Origin: Acidimicrobiaceae bacterium
Lineage (GTDB): Bacteria > Actinomycetota > Acidimicrobiia > Acidimicrobiales > RAAP-2
Assembly (NCBI GenBank): GCA_003164275.1
Contig: PLSY01000250.1
Location: 1 to 6,275, forward strand
DNA length: 6,275 bases
Reading direction: 5' to 3'
Position 1 is the stretch's first letter; each line of letters begins with the position of its first letter. Positions 1 through 5,836 of the stretch are shown here, one piece after another. A program made the position numbers and the translations under genes. Under the pieces are notes generated by a model, which did no database searches, was not told where the DNA came from, and saw only the letters and a program-made list of their open reading frames with translations.

Positions 1-52
1 GAGGTTTTAGATGAGTCAATGCGGCGTCGGGCCTGCTCCCAGGTCGGACGGT

Positions 53-64
53 TAGAATGTAGCC
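53..64 (+). promoter_or_regulatory. Putative pdxS promoter -10 element, leaderless start
   Basis: A TAGAAT hexamer at 53-58, one mismatch from TATAAT, ends six bases before the pdxS ATG, which is the distance expected between a -10 box and a transcription start. The same bases include an in-frame TAG stop (53-55), so no earlier pdxS start is possible. Nothing between this stop and the ATG resembles a Shine-Dalgarno sequence. Together this suggests a transcript beginning at or next to the A of the ATG, as is common in actinobacteria. I see no convincing -35 box. The call is an inference from motif and spacing. Confidence 0.5.
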
Positions 65-982
65 ATGGCTCATTCTGCGACAGAGACCGGCGCACCCGGC
101 GGCAACCGTCCGACTGGAACCTTCACCGTCAAGCGGGGCTTGGCTGAGATGTTGCGCGGCGGTGTGATCATGGACGTGGTCGACGCAGAGCAGGCCAAGG
201 TGGCCGAGAATGCCGGTGCCGTGGCCGTCATGGCCCTAGAGCGCGTCCCGTCGGACATCCGCCGGGACGGGGGAGTGGCGAGGATGAGCGATCCGGCCCT
301 CATCGAAGGAATCAAAGAAGCGGTGACCATCCCGGTTATGGCGAAGGCTCGGATTGGGCACTTCGCAGAGGCCCAGGTATTGGCTGCTCTCGGCGTCGAC
401 TACATCGACGAGAGCGAGGTGCTCACTCCGGCTGATGAGGCCCACCACATCGACAAGTGGAGCTATGAGATCCCGTTCGTCTGTGGCGCCACCAATCTGG
501 GCGAGGCCCTCCGTCGCATCTCCGAGGGCGCCGCCTTGATCCGCTCGAAGGGGGAGGCGGGAACAGGGAACGTCGTCGAGGCGGTGCGTCACCTCCGGTC
601 GATCCTGGGCGACATCCGACGGATCACGGAGGCCGATTCGGCCGAGCTCTACGGGTGGGCGAAGACCTTGGTGGCCCCGATCGGCCTCGTGCAGGAGATC
701 GCCTCGACCGGCCGACTCCCGGTCCCGCTTTTCTGTGCCGGGGGGATAGCCACGCCGGCTGACGCTTCGCTCGTCATGCAGCTCGGCGCCGAGGCGGTCT
801 TTGTCGGGTCGGGCATCTTCAAGAGCGGAAACCCTTCCCGGATGGCTCGCGCCATCGTGGAGGCGACCGCCCATTTCACCGATGCCGACCTGGTGGCCAA
901 GGTCTCGACCGGACTCGGGGACGCCATGCCCGGCCAGGAGATGGGCACGCTCAGCGTCCATCTGGCCGAGCGTGGCTGGTGA
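65..982 (+). CDS. pdxS: Pyridoxal 5'-phosphate synthase, synthase subunit PdxS
   Basis: This is the synthase subunit of the DXP-independent vitamin B6 pathway. It condenses ribose 5-phosphate, glyceraldehyde 3-phosphate and ammonia into PLP in the cytosol. The 305-residue product has the normal family length and a complete (beta/alpha)8 barrel. Family landmarks are GGVIMDVV (32-39, with Asp37 matching the catalytic Asp24 of Bacillus PdxS), VMALERVP (55-62), VMAKARIGH (91-99, Lys94 being the Schiff-base lysine), [13 protein letters not shown] (112-124), the [10 protein letters not shown] loop (160-169, Lys162 matching the second catalytic lysine), and the phosphate-binding GGIATPADA and [10 protein letters not shown] segments. 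The ATG at 65 is the first start after an in-frame stop at 53-55. The ammonia-supplying partner pdxT follows 36 bases downstream in the same frame. The N-terminal ~18 residues before the conserved TVKRG are variable, as in mycobacterial homologues. Confidence 0.97.
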   Translation: MAHSATETGAPGGNRPTGTFTVKRGLAEMLRGGVIMDVVDAEQAKVAENAGAVAVMALERVPSDIRRDGGVARMSDPALIEGIKEAVTIPVMAKARIGHFAEAQVLAALGVDYIDESEVLTPADEAHHIDKWSYEIPFVCGATNLGEALRRISEGAALIRSKGEAGTGNVVEAVRHLRSILGDIRRITEADSAELYGWAKTLVAPIGLVQEIASTGRLPVPLFCAGGIATPADASLVMQLGAEAVFVGSGIFKSGNPSRMARAIVEATAHFTDADLVAKVSTGLGDAMPGQEMGTLSVHLAERGW

Positions 983-1018
983 GCTGAGCGCCGCTGCGCC
1001 CGTGGCGACGGTCCGATC

Positions 1019-1639
1019 GTGACCGTTGGCGTGCTGGCTCTCCAGGGTGACGCCCGGGAGCACGAGTCGGCGCTCTTGTCACTAGGCGTCCCGACTCGCA
1101 TGGTGCGAAAGCCGTCCGACGTGGACGGACTCGCCGGCTTGGTCATCCCTGGGGGCGAGTCGACCACGCTGTCCATGCTGTTGGAGTCCTCGGGACTCCA
1201 CGACCGGCTGGACGAGGCGTTCAACGAAGGCTTGCCGGTGTTCGGCACCTGTGCCGGCATGATCCTGCTGTCCACCTGCGTGCTGGACGGCCGGCCTGAT
1301 CAACGGGGCTTCTCGCTCATCGATCTGACCATTCGCAGAAACGGCTTCGGACGGCAGATCGCCTCATTCGAATGTGACCTGGCCATCCCTCTGCTCGGCG
1401 ATGAACCTGTCCACGCCGTGTTCATCCGAGCGCCCGTGGTCGAACAGATCGGACCATCGGTCGAGGTACTGGCTACGCTGCCATCGCGGGGGCCGGGAGC
1501 GCCAGGAGGCGACGGCTGGCTCCAGCCGGTCGTGTGCCGCCAGGGTTCGGTGCTCACGGCATCGTTTCACCCGGAGCTGACCGGCGACCGTAGGCTGCAT
1601 CAGCTGTTCGTGGAGATGACCAAAGAGGAGAGGCGTTAG
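1019..1639 (+). CDS. pdxT: Pyridoxal 5'-phosphate synthase, glutaminase subunit PdxT
   Basis: This class I glutamine amidotransferase hydrolyses glutamine and channels ammonia to PdxS in the 12+12 PLP synthase complex. The 206-residue protein, from a GTG start, is close to the family's usual ~190-200. It begins with the expected VGVLALQGD (3-11). It then shows PGGEST (44-49), the nucleophile elbow FGTCAGM with Cys78, the RNGFGRQ segment (107-113) near the active site, and the His184-Glu186 pair in FHPEL. The catalytic triad is therefore complete. GTG at 1019 is the only start codon in frame between the pdxS stop and the conserved N terminus. There is no clear Shine-Dalgarno sequence before it, so translation may depend on coupling to pdxS. 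The proline/glycine-rich stretch at 156-166 is a probable surface loop. Confidence 0.96.
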   Translation: MTVGVLALQGDAREHESALLSLGVPTRMVRKPSDVDGLAGLVIPGGESTTLSMLLESSGLHDRLDEAFNEGLPVFGTCAGMILLSTCVLDGRPDQRGFSLIDLTIRRNGFGRQIASFECDLAIPLLGDEPVHAVFIRAPVVEQIGPSVEVLATLPSRGPGAPGGDGWLQPVVCRQGSVLTASFHPELTGDRRLHQLFVEMTKEERR

Positions 1640-1642
1640 TCG

Positions 1643-2392
1643 ATGTCGGGACACTCCAAATGGGCGACCACCAAATACCGAAAGGGCGCGCAGGACTCCG
1701 CCCGGGCGAAGGTGTTCGCCAAGATCATTCGTCAAGTAGAGGTCGCCGCCCGTGAAGGCGGCAGTGACATGACGGCCAACGCCAGCCTTCGCACCATGTA
1801 CGCGAAGGCACGCGACTCGTCGGTGCCCATCGACACCATCGAGCGGGCCATCAAACGGGGCTCGGGGGAGTTGGAGGGCGTCCGTTACGAATCCATCGCC
1901 TACGAGGGATACGCGCCGGCCGGCGTCGCCGTCATTGCCGAGTGTCTGTCCGACAATCGAAATAGGACTGGGGCCGAGATTCGCAACGTGTTCAATAAGA
2001 ACGGCGGCAGTATGGCCGAGCCTGGTGCGGTGAGCTGGCAGTTCGAACGCAAAGGGGTGATCACCGTGCCGCGGACCTTCGACGAGGATCGGGTCCTCGA
2101 GGTCGCCATGGAGGCCGGTGCTGAAGATCTGGCTGACGAGGGCGACCACTGGGTGGTCACGAGCGACCCGTCGGAGTTGATGGCCGTCCACACCGCCTTG
2201 GAAGAGGCGGGGCTGGACCCGAGCAGCCAAGAGCTCTCCATGGTGCCGACGACGACCATCGAAGTCTCCTCCGAGTCAGAGGCCAAAAAGGTCCTGCGGC
2301 TCATCGAGGCCCTCGACGACCATGACGATGTCCAGAATGTCTATGCCAACTTCGATATCCCCGACGCCGTGATGGCCGCCTATGACGGCTGA
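1643..2392 (+). CDS. yebC: YebC/PmpR/TACO1-family protein
   Basis: The 249-residue product is a full-length YebC-family protein. It opens with the signature GHSKWATTKYRKGAQD (3-18) and continues with VAAREGG (34-40), IERAIKRGSGE (61-71), YEGYAPAGVAV (88-98), DNRNRTGAEIRNVFNKNGG (103-121) and a VSWQFERKGVI block (129-139). Such proteins were long annotated as transcriptional regulators (PmpR in Pseudomonas). Work on bacterial YebC and mitochondrial TACO1 supports a role in translation, relieving ribosome stalling at proline-rich sequences. The sequence alone does not decide between these. A purine-rich GAGGAGAGG at 1625-1633 inside the end of pdxT gives a good Shine-Dalgarno site nine bases from the ATG. 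The gene starts three bases after the pdxT stop, so it is cotranscribed with it. yebC next to ruvC is widespread bacterial synteny. Confidence 0.95.
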   Translation: MSGHSKWATTKYRKGAQDSARAKVFAKIIRQVEVAAREGGSDMTANASLRTMYAKARDSSVPIDTIERAIKRGSGELEGVRYESIAYEGYAPAGVAVIAECLSDNRNRTGAEIRNVFNKNGGSMAEPGAVSWQFERKGVITVPRTFDEDRVLEVAMEAGAEDLADEGDHWVVTSDPSELMAVHTALEEAGLDPSSQELSMVPTTTIEVSSESEAKKVLRLIEALDDHDDVQNVYANFDIPDAVMAAYDG

Positions 2393-2406
2393 GGATCACT
2401 CAGCCG
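2386..2406 (+). terminator. Terminator-like hairpin overlapping the yebC stop
   Basis: A perfect inverted repeat has 8-bp arms CGGCTGAG (2386-2393) and CTCAGCCG (2399-2406) around a 5-base loop. It contains the yebC TGA stop (2390-2392). A G-rich run follows instead of a T tract, so it is not a canonical intrinsic terminator. Actinobacterial gene ends often carry such U-less hairpins, whose termination efficiency is debated. Its place between yebC and an independently promoted ruvC supports a role as an end-of-unit structure (termination, transcript stabilisation or attenuation). It could equally limit read-through without stopping it. Confidence 0.5.
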
Positions 2407-2476
2407 GAGCGGGGGGGTGGGCAACTGCACCAAGTAGGGAGTCGAAGGTATCCACCTGATGCGCGTGGTCCGGCAC

Positions 2477-2489
2477 TAACGTCGAACGC
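2477..2489 (+). promoter_or_regulatory. Putative ruvCAB promoter -10 element, leaderless start
   Basis: TAACGT at 2477-2482 matches the TAnnnT pattern of actinobacterial -10 boxes and ends seven bases before the ruvC ATG. The ruvC start is fixed by an in-frame TGA at 2457-2459 with no other start codon in between, and there is no Shine-Dalgarno sequence ahead of the ATG. Transcription starting at or near 2490 would give a leaderless mRNA. No good -35 box is visible. The LexA box immediately downstream overlaps the predicted transcription start, which supports this as a real promoter. Confidence 0.55.
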
Positions 2490-2497
2490 ATGTTCGT
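2482..2497 (+). promoter_or_regulatory. LexA-binding site (SOS box) over the ruvC start codon
   Basis: TCGAACGCATGTTCGT contains a perfect 5+5 palindrome, CGAAC (2483-2487) and GTTCG (2492-2496), separated by GCAT. It fits the Bacillus-type consensus CGAACRNRYGTTYG at every position. It matches the mycobacterial TCGAAC-N4-GTTCGA consensus except for the last base. The ATG of ruvC (2490-2492) lies inside the box, and the putative -10 hexamer abuts it. LexA bound here would cover the transcription start and block initiation, with relief on RecA-stimulated LexA cleavage after DNA damage. I found no second copy of this palindrome in the window. Binding itself is inferred. Confidence 0.8.
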
Positions 2498-2999
2498 CCT
2501 GGGGATCGACCCCGGCCTCTCGCGGTGCGGATACGGGGTGGTGACCCGCAAGGGCGGCGCCCTCGCGGCTGTGGCCGGCGGCGTCGTGTCGACCGAGCCG
2601 ACCATGCCCTTGCCAGATCGACTGCATGTCCTGTCCGTCGAGCTGCGGGCCCTGGTGGCCGAGTTCCGGCCCGAGGCAGTGGTGGTCGAACGGGTCTTCT
2701 TCCAGGTCAATGCCAAAACGGCCATGGCCACAGGCATGGCCGCGGGCGTCGCCTTGGTGGCGGCCGCCGAGTCGCAGTGCGAGGTCGCCCAATACACCTC
2801 GAACGAGGTGAAACAAGCCATCGTCGGATACGGCGGTGCCACCAAAGAGCAAGTCCAAAGGATGGTGGCCTCGGTACTCGGTCTGAGTGAGCCACCGCGG
2901 CCGCCCGACGTAGCCGATGCGCTGGCCCTTGCCGCCTGCCATCTCACCATGCAGCCCCTTCGCCGGGCGGTGGCTGCGGCTGTCGGTGAGACGCCATGA
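2490..2999 (+). CDS. ruvC: Holliday junction resolvase RuvC
   Basis: RuvC is the dimeric, metal-dependent endonuclease that cuts Holliday junctions held by RuvAB. The 169-residue protein has normal length and an RNase H-like fold. It starts with MFVLGIDPGLSRCGYGV, with catalytic Asp7. Glu67 lies in VVVERVFF, and the C-terminal acidic pair Asp140/Asp143 in PPDVADALALA completes the four-residue metal site. The segment VNAKTAMATGMAAGVAL (73-89) and the KQAIVGYGGATKEQVQ region (108-123) are family-typical. An in-frame stop at 2457-2459 with no intervening start codon makes ATG 2490 the only plausible start. The gene heads a ruvC-ruvA-ruvB operon, overlapping ruvA by four bases (ATGA), and is probably LexA-controlled through the box over its start codon. 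Confidence 0.96.
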   Translation: MFVLGIDPGLSRCGYGVVTRKGGALAAVAGGVVSTEPTMPLPDRLHVLSVELRALVAEFRPEAVVVERVFFQVNAKTAMATGMAAGVALVAAAESQCEVAQYTSNEVKQAIVGYGGATKEQVQRMVASVLGLSEPPRPPDVADALALAACHLTMQPLRRAVAAAVGETP

Positions 3000-3589
3000 T
3001 CGGCTCGCTGCGGGGCGTGCTGATCGATCGTCCAGCGCCCGGTGAGGTGCTTATCGAGGTCGGTGGCGTGGGGTACAGGGCGTCGGTCCCGACCTCGGTG
3101 CTGGCTGGTCTCGGCTCCACGGGCAGCGAGGTGTTCCTCCACGTCCACACCCATGTCCGAGAGGACGCCATCATTCTGTTCGGCTTCGCCCATGGCGACG
3201 AGCGGCGGTGCTTCGAAGCGCTTCTTGGCGCCCACGGGGTCGGGCCCTCCCTGGCCCTTGCCATCTTGTCCTCGCTCTCGCCGGCTGCGCTGTCGACGGC
3301 GATTCTCGAAGGCGACGTCGACACGCTCTGCATGGTCCCCGGCGTCGGCAAGAAGACTGCCGCGCGACTGCTGCTGGAACTGAAGGCCCGGCTCGACCTT
3401 CCCGTCCTGGACGATGCCGGGATCGTCCCCGGTGTCGTTGCTTCTCCCCGCAGCGAGGCGAGGGCGGCCCTGGCCGAGCTGGGCTACGGGCCGGACGAGA
3501 TCCGAAGTGCCCTGGACGCGGTGGCCGACGGCGGGTCGGTCGAAGAGCTCGTGCGCGCCGCACTCCGAGAGCTGGCTCGGAGCCGATGA
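2996..3589 (+). CDS. ruvA: Holliday junction branch migration protein RuvA
   Basis: RuvA binds the four-way junction as a tetramer and docks the RuvB motors. The 197-residue product has all three domains. An N-terminal OB fold (about 1-65, starting MIGSLRG) includes the acidic pin Glu56-Asp57 in [10 protein letters not shown], which separates strands at the crossover. Two helix-hairpin-helix motifs follow, around [16 protein letters not shown] (76-91) and [18 protein letters not shown] (113-130). After a short linker (about 135-150) comes the RuvB-binding C-terminal domain (151-197, with [12 protein letters not shown]). Its ATG overlaps the ruvC stop in ATGA (2996-2999), and a GGTGAG sequence at 2985-2990 can serve as ribosome-binding site. 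Translational coupling with ruvC is likely. Confidence 0.96.
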   Translation: MIGSLRGVLIDRPAPGEVLIEVGGVGYRASVPTSVLAGLGSTGSEVFLHVHTHVREDAIILFGFAHGDERRCFEALLGAHGVGPSLALAILSSLSPAALSTAILEGDVDTLCMVPGVGKKTAARLLLELKARLDLPVLDDAGIVPGVVASPRSEARAALAELGYGPDEIRSALDAVADGGSVEELVRAALRELARSR

Positions 3590-4662
3590 CCCCTGAGGCC
3601 CGTCGTGAGATCCTGGCCGAAGGCGATGACGCCACCCGTGTGTCGCTGGCTGACGAAGTTCGTTCCGTCGACCCGACGGCGGCGCCGGCTGAAGAGATGG
3701 AAGATGCCGGGCTACGGCCCCGAACGCTGGCTGAGTTCGTTGGGCAGCGCCAGCTGACCGAACACCTTCAGATCGTCATCGAGGCCGCCCTGAAACGGAA
3801 ACAGCCAGTCGATCATCTTTTGTTCGCCGGCCCTCCCGGCCTCGGGAAGACCTCGTTGGCCGGCATCGTCGCCGCCGAGATGCGGGCCGGGCTGCGAATC
3901 ACCGCCGGACCGGTCCTGGTGCGGGCGGGCGACCTCGCCGCCCTCCTCACCGACCTCCAAGAGGGTGACGTCCTGTTCATCGATGAGATCCATCGGCTCC
4001 ATCGCTCGGTCGAGGAGATCCTCTACCCGGCGATTGAGGACTTCAAGCTCGACATCCTCATCGGCAAGGGCCCCACGGCGCGGAGCATCCGCCTCGACCT
4101 ACCACGCTTCACCCTGATCGGGGCCACCACCCGCACCGGTTTGGTGGCGGGGCCCCTTCGAGACCGCTTTGGTTTTGTGGGCCGACTCGACCACTACGAC
4201 GTAGACGAGCTCCAGTCGATCGTGACCCGGAGCGCGGCCATCCTTGGCGTCCCCATCGACCCGGAAGGGGCGCTGCGCATCGCAGAGCGATCCCGGGGAA
4301 CGCCGCGTATCGCCAACCGTCTACTCCGACGGGTAAGGGACTTCGTCGAGGTCCGGGCGGAGGGAAAGATCACCGCGGTAGCCGCCGTGGCCGGGCTCGA
4401 GGTGTTCGGCGTCGACGAGCTCGGTCTCGACAAAGTGGACCGGTCCATCCTCGACGTGCTGTGCCGCCGGTTTGCCGGGCGACCGGTGGGCCTCACCACC
4501 TTGGCCCAGTGCATCGGGGAGGAGCCGGACACCATCGAGGACGCCTATGAGCCGTACCTGCTCCAACAAGGACTCCTCCAGCGCACGACCCGTGGCCGGG
4601 TGGCCGCTCCCCGGGCCTGGGCCCATCTCGGCATCCCCCCGGTCGAGTCGACGCTGCTCTGA
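3586..4662 (+). CDS. ruvB: Holliday junction branch migration ATPase RuvB
   Basis: RuvB is the hexameric AAA+ motor that drives branch migration with RuvA. From the ATG at 3586 the protein has 358 residues. Motifs include the N-terminal [11 protein letters not shown] (44-54), Walker A GPPGLGKT (82-89), Walker B LFIDEIH (130-136), sensor 1 GATTR (179-183), GPLRDRFGF (189-197), sensor 2 in [16 protein letters not shown] (237-252), and a winged-helix C terminus with [20 protein letters not shown] (321-340). The reading frame stays open far upstream, but that part is ruvA in another frame. ATG 3586 is chosen for the ATGA overlap with the ruvA stop. This leaves about 20 more acidic N-terminal residues than many homologues, so a later start such as GTG 3643-3645 cannot be excluded. 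The usual GPALE(K/R) segment reads GPVLVR (108-113). Confidence 0.95.
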   Translation: MTPEARREILAEGDDATRVSLADEVRSVDPTAAPAEEMEDAGLRPRTLAEFVGQRQLTEHLQIVIEAALKRKQPVDHLLFAGPPGLGKTSLAGIVAAEMRAGLRITAGPVLVRAGDLAALLTDLQEGDVLFIDEIHRLHRSVEEILYPAIEDFKLDILIGKGPTARSIRLDLPRFTLIGATTRTGLVAGPLRDRFGFVGRLDHYDVDELQSIVTRSAAILGVPIDPEGALRIAERSRGTPRIANRLLRRVRDFVEVRAEGKITAVAAVAGLEVFGVDELGLDKVDRSILDVLCRRFAGRPVGLTTLAQCIGEEPDTIEDAYEPYLLQQGLLQRTTRGRVAAPRAWAHLGIPPVESTLL

Positions 4663-4798
4663 GGCGCCCCAGACGCTGCCTGCTGGGCGTTGGCCCTACG
4701 ACAGGTCTGTCACCATGGTGGCCATGTCGGAGCAGAACTCGCCCTCGTGCGGCAGCGGAAACCTTGCCCCGGCGCGGACGGTTGATGGAGAGGCTCCG
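4663..4798. other. Intergenic stretch between ruvB and queA
   Basis: This 136-base gap is the longest non-coding interval in the window. I see no strong promoter hexamer pair, no T-rich terminator and no second LexA box. A weak imperfect hairpin (CCCAG at 4668-4672 with CTGGG at 4683-4687) is present. An ATG at 4715 is in frame with queA and could add 28 residues, but those residues resemble no part of the family. Whether queA has its own promoter here or is read from ruvCAB is open. Confidence 0.4.
4787..4793 (+). promoter_or_regulatory. Ribosome-binding site that decides the queA start
   Basis: GGAGAGG lies five bases before the ATG at 4799, a good Shine-Dalgarno match at good spacing. It favours this start over the in-frame upstream ATGs at 4715 and 4724, which have no comparable site. 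Confidence 0.7.
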
Positions 4799-5836
4799 AT
4801 GGATGCCTACGACTACGGTTTGCCCGAGTCGGCCATCGCCCAGCAACCGGTCGAGCCCCGCAGCTCGGCCCGACTTCTGGTCGGACCCGGGCTCGACGAG
4901 AGCGACGATGTGGTGCACGCCACCGTGGCCGACCTGCCCCGCTGGCTCCGACCCGGCGACCTGGTGGTGGTGAACGACACCCGAGTGATGCCAGCCCGGC
5001 TGCGCCTGTCAAAGGCAACGGGGGGAAGGGCCGAGGTCTTGCTGCTCGAGCCCGCCGGCGTGGCGCCTGACCTCTGGGAGGCGCTCGTGAGACCCGGTCG
5101 CCGGCTCCCCGAAGCCACTGCGCTGTTCGAACATGTGGGGGAGGACCCGGTCATCGAGGTCGGGCCGGCCATCGGTGGCGTGGACGACGGCCGCCGTCTG
5201 GTCCGGCTGCTGGACCCGTCCGTGGTGGAGCGGGCCGGCATCATGCCCCTCCCGCCCTACATCCATGATTCCCTCGGCGACCAAGAGCGCTACCAGACCG
5301 TCTATTCGACACCCCGGGACATGGCCGACCGGTCGACAGCTGCCCCGACGGCCGGGCTGCACTTCACCCCAGAGCTCCTCGCCGCCTGTCGCCGGGCCGG
5401 CGCCGAGTTCGCCCGCGTGGACCTCGCCATCGGTCTCGATACCTTCAGGCCCATCGTGGCGGCGACTCCCGAAGAGCACGTCATCCACACTGAGCGCTAC
5501 TCGGTGCCCGCCGCCACGCTCGACGCTTGTCGGAGAGCCGATCGGGTGGTGGCCATCGGCACCACGGCCGTCCGGGCACTCGAGTCGGCCGCCGCCACCG
5601 GCGAGATGTCCGGGAGAACCAGCCTCTATATCCACGGCGACTTCGACTTCCAGATCGTCGACGTGTTGGTGACCAACTTCCACCTGCCCCGCTCCAGCCT
5701 GTTGCTGCTGGTCGAGTCGTTCTGCGGGCCGGGGTGGCGAGAGCTCTATGCCACCGCCCTGTCCAGCGGTTACCGGTTCCTCTCCTTCGGCGACGCCATG
5801 GTGGTCGGTCGCCGGTCCTCGTCGGAGGCGGCGTGA
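4799..5836 (+). CDS. queA: tRNA preQ1(34) S-adenosylmethionine ribosyltransferase-isomerase QueA
   Basis: QueA transfers and isomerises the ribosyl group of S-adenosylmethionine onto preQ1 already placed at tRNA position 34, forming epoxyqueuosine. The 345-residue product has typical length and spans the whole family: DYGLPESAIAQQPVEPRSSARLL (5-27 in sequence order), LRPGDLVVVNDTRVMPARL (50-68), GIMPLPPYIH (147-156), ERYQTVYS (163-170), APTAGLHFT (182-190), IGTTAVRALES (253-263), VTNFHLPRSSLLLLV (291-305) and the C-terminal GYRFLSFGDAMVV (324-336). Two motifs differ from what I expect of the family: IGLDTFRP (211-218) where HVGLGTFRP-like sequence is usual, and TSLYIHGDF (274-282) where TDLFI-PG is usual. 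ATG 4799 is supported by homology and a good ribosome-binding site. The longer frame upstream lies opposite or within ruvB and is not real. tgt overlaps the stop codon, so both queuosine genes are co-translated. Confidence 0.95.
   Translation: MDAYDYGLPESAIAQQPVEPRSSARLLVGPGLDESDDVVHATVADLPRWLRPGDLVVVNDTRVMPARLRLSKATGGRAEVLLLEPAGVAPDLWEALVRPGRRLPEATALFEHVGEDPVIEVGPAIGGVDDGRRLVRLLDPSVVERAGIMPLPPYIHDSLGDQERYQTVYSTPRDMADRSTAAPTAGLHFTPELLAACRRAGAEFARVDLAIGLDTFRPIVAATPEEHVIHTERYSVPAATLDACRRADRVVAIGTTAVRALESAAATGEMSGRTSLYIHGDFDFQIVDVLVTNFHLPRSSLLLLVESFCGPGWRELYATALSSGYRFLSFGDAMVVGRRSSSEAA
5824..5828 (+). promoter_or_regulatory. Ribosome-binding site that decides the tgt start
   Basis: GGAGG, a perfect core Shine-Dalgarno sequence, sits in the last codons of queA, four bases before the GTG at 5833. 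It supports a GTG start for tgt in the GTGA overlap. Confidence 0.7.

Noticed and set aside
1..52. Tail of an upstream gene or RNA at the left edge
   Set aside because: Two frames stop within the first 14 bases and the third runs on into pdxS out of frame. There is too little sequence to identify anything.
236..1063. Long minus-strand open frames opposite pdxS, and similar ones opposite yebC, ruvCAB and queA
   Set aside because: They are antisense shadows in GC-rich coding DNA with no recognisable motifs. The + strand genes explain the sequence fully.
2040..2053. Half LexA-like sites, e.g. TTCGAACGC in yebC and CGAACGGGT in ruvC, CGAACATGT in queA
   Set aside because: Each has only the CGAAC half. 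The other half four bases away does not match GTTCG.
3208..3585. Open frame extending RuvB 126 codons upstream
   Set aside because: It lies within ruvA in another frame, is Arg/Pro-rich as expected of a shadow frame in GC-rich DNA, and has no homology to RuvB N termini.
4668..4687. Possible terminator hairpin after ruvB
   Set aside because: The uninterrupted stem is only 5 bp with a 10-base loop, any extension needs a bulge and a G-T pair, and there is no T tract.
4472..4798. Open frame extending QueA 109 codons upstream, including ATGs at 4715 and 4724
   Set aside because: It overlaps the ruvB end, its sequence is low-complexity, the family N terminus begins at 4799, and a good ribosome-binding site precedes 4799.
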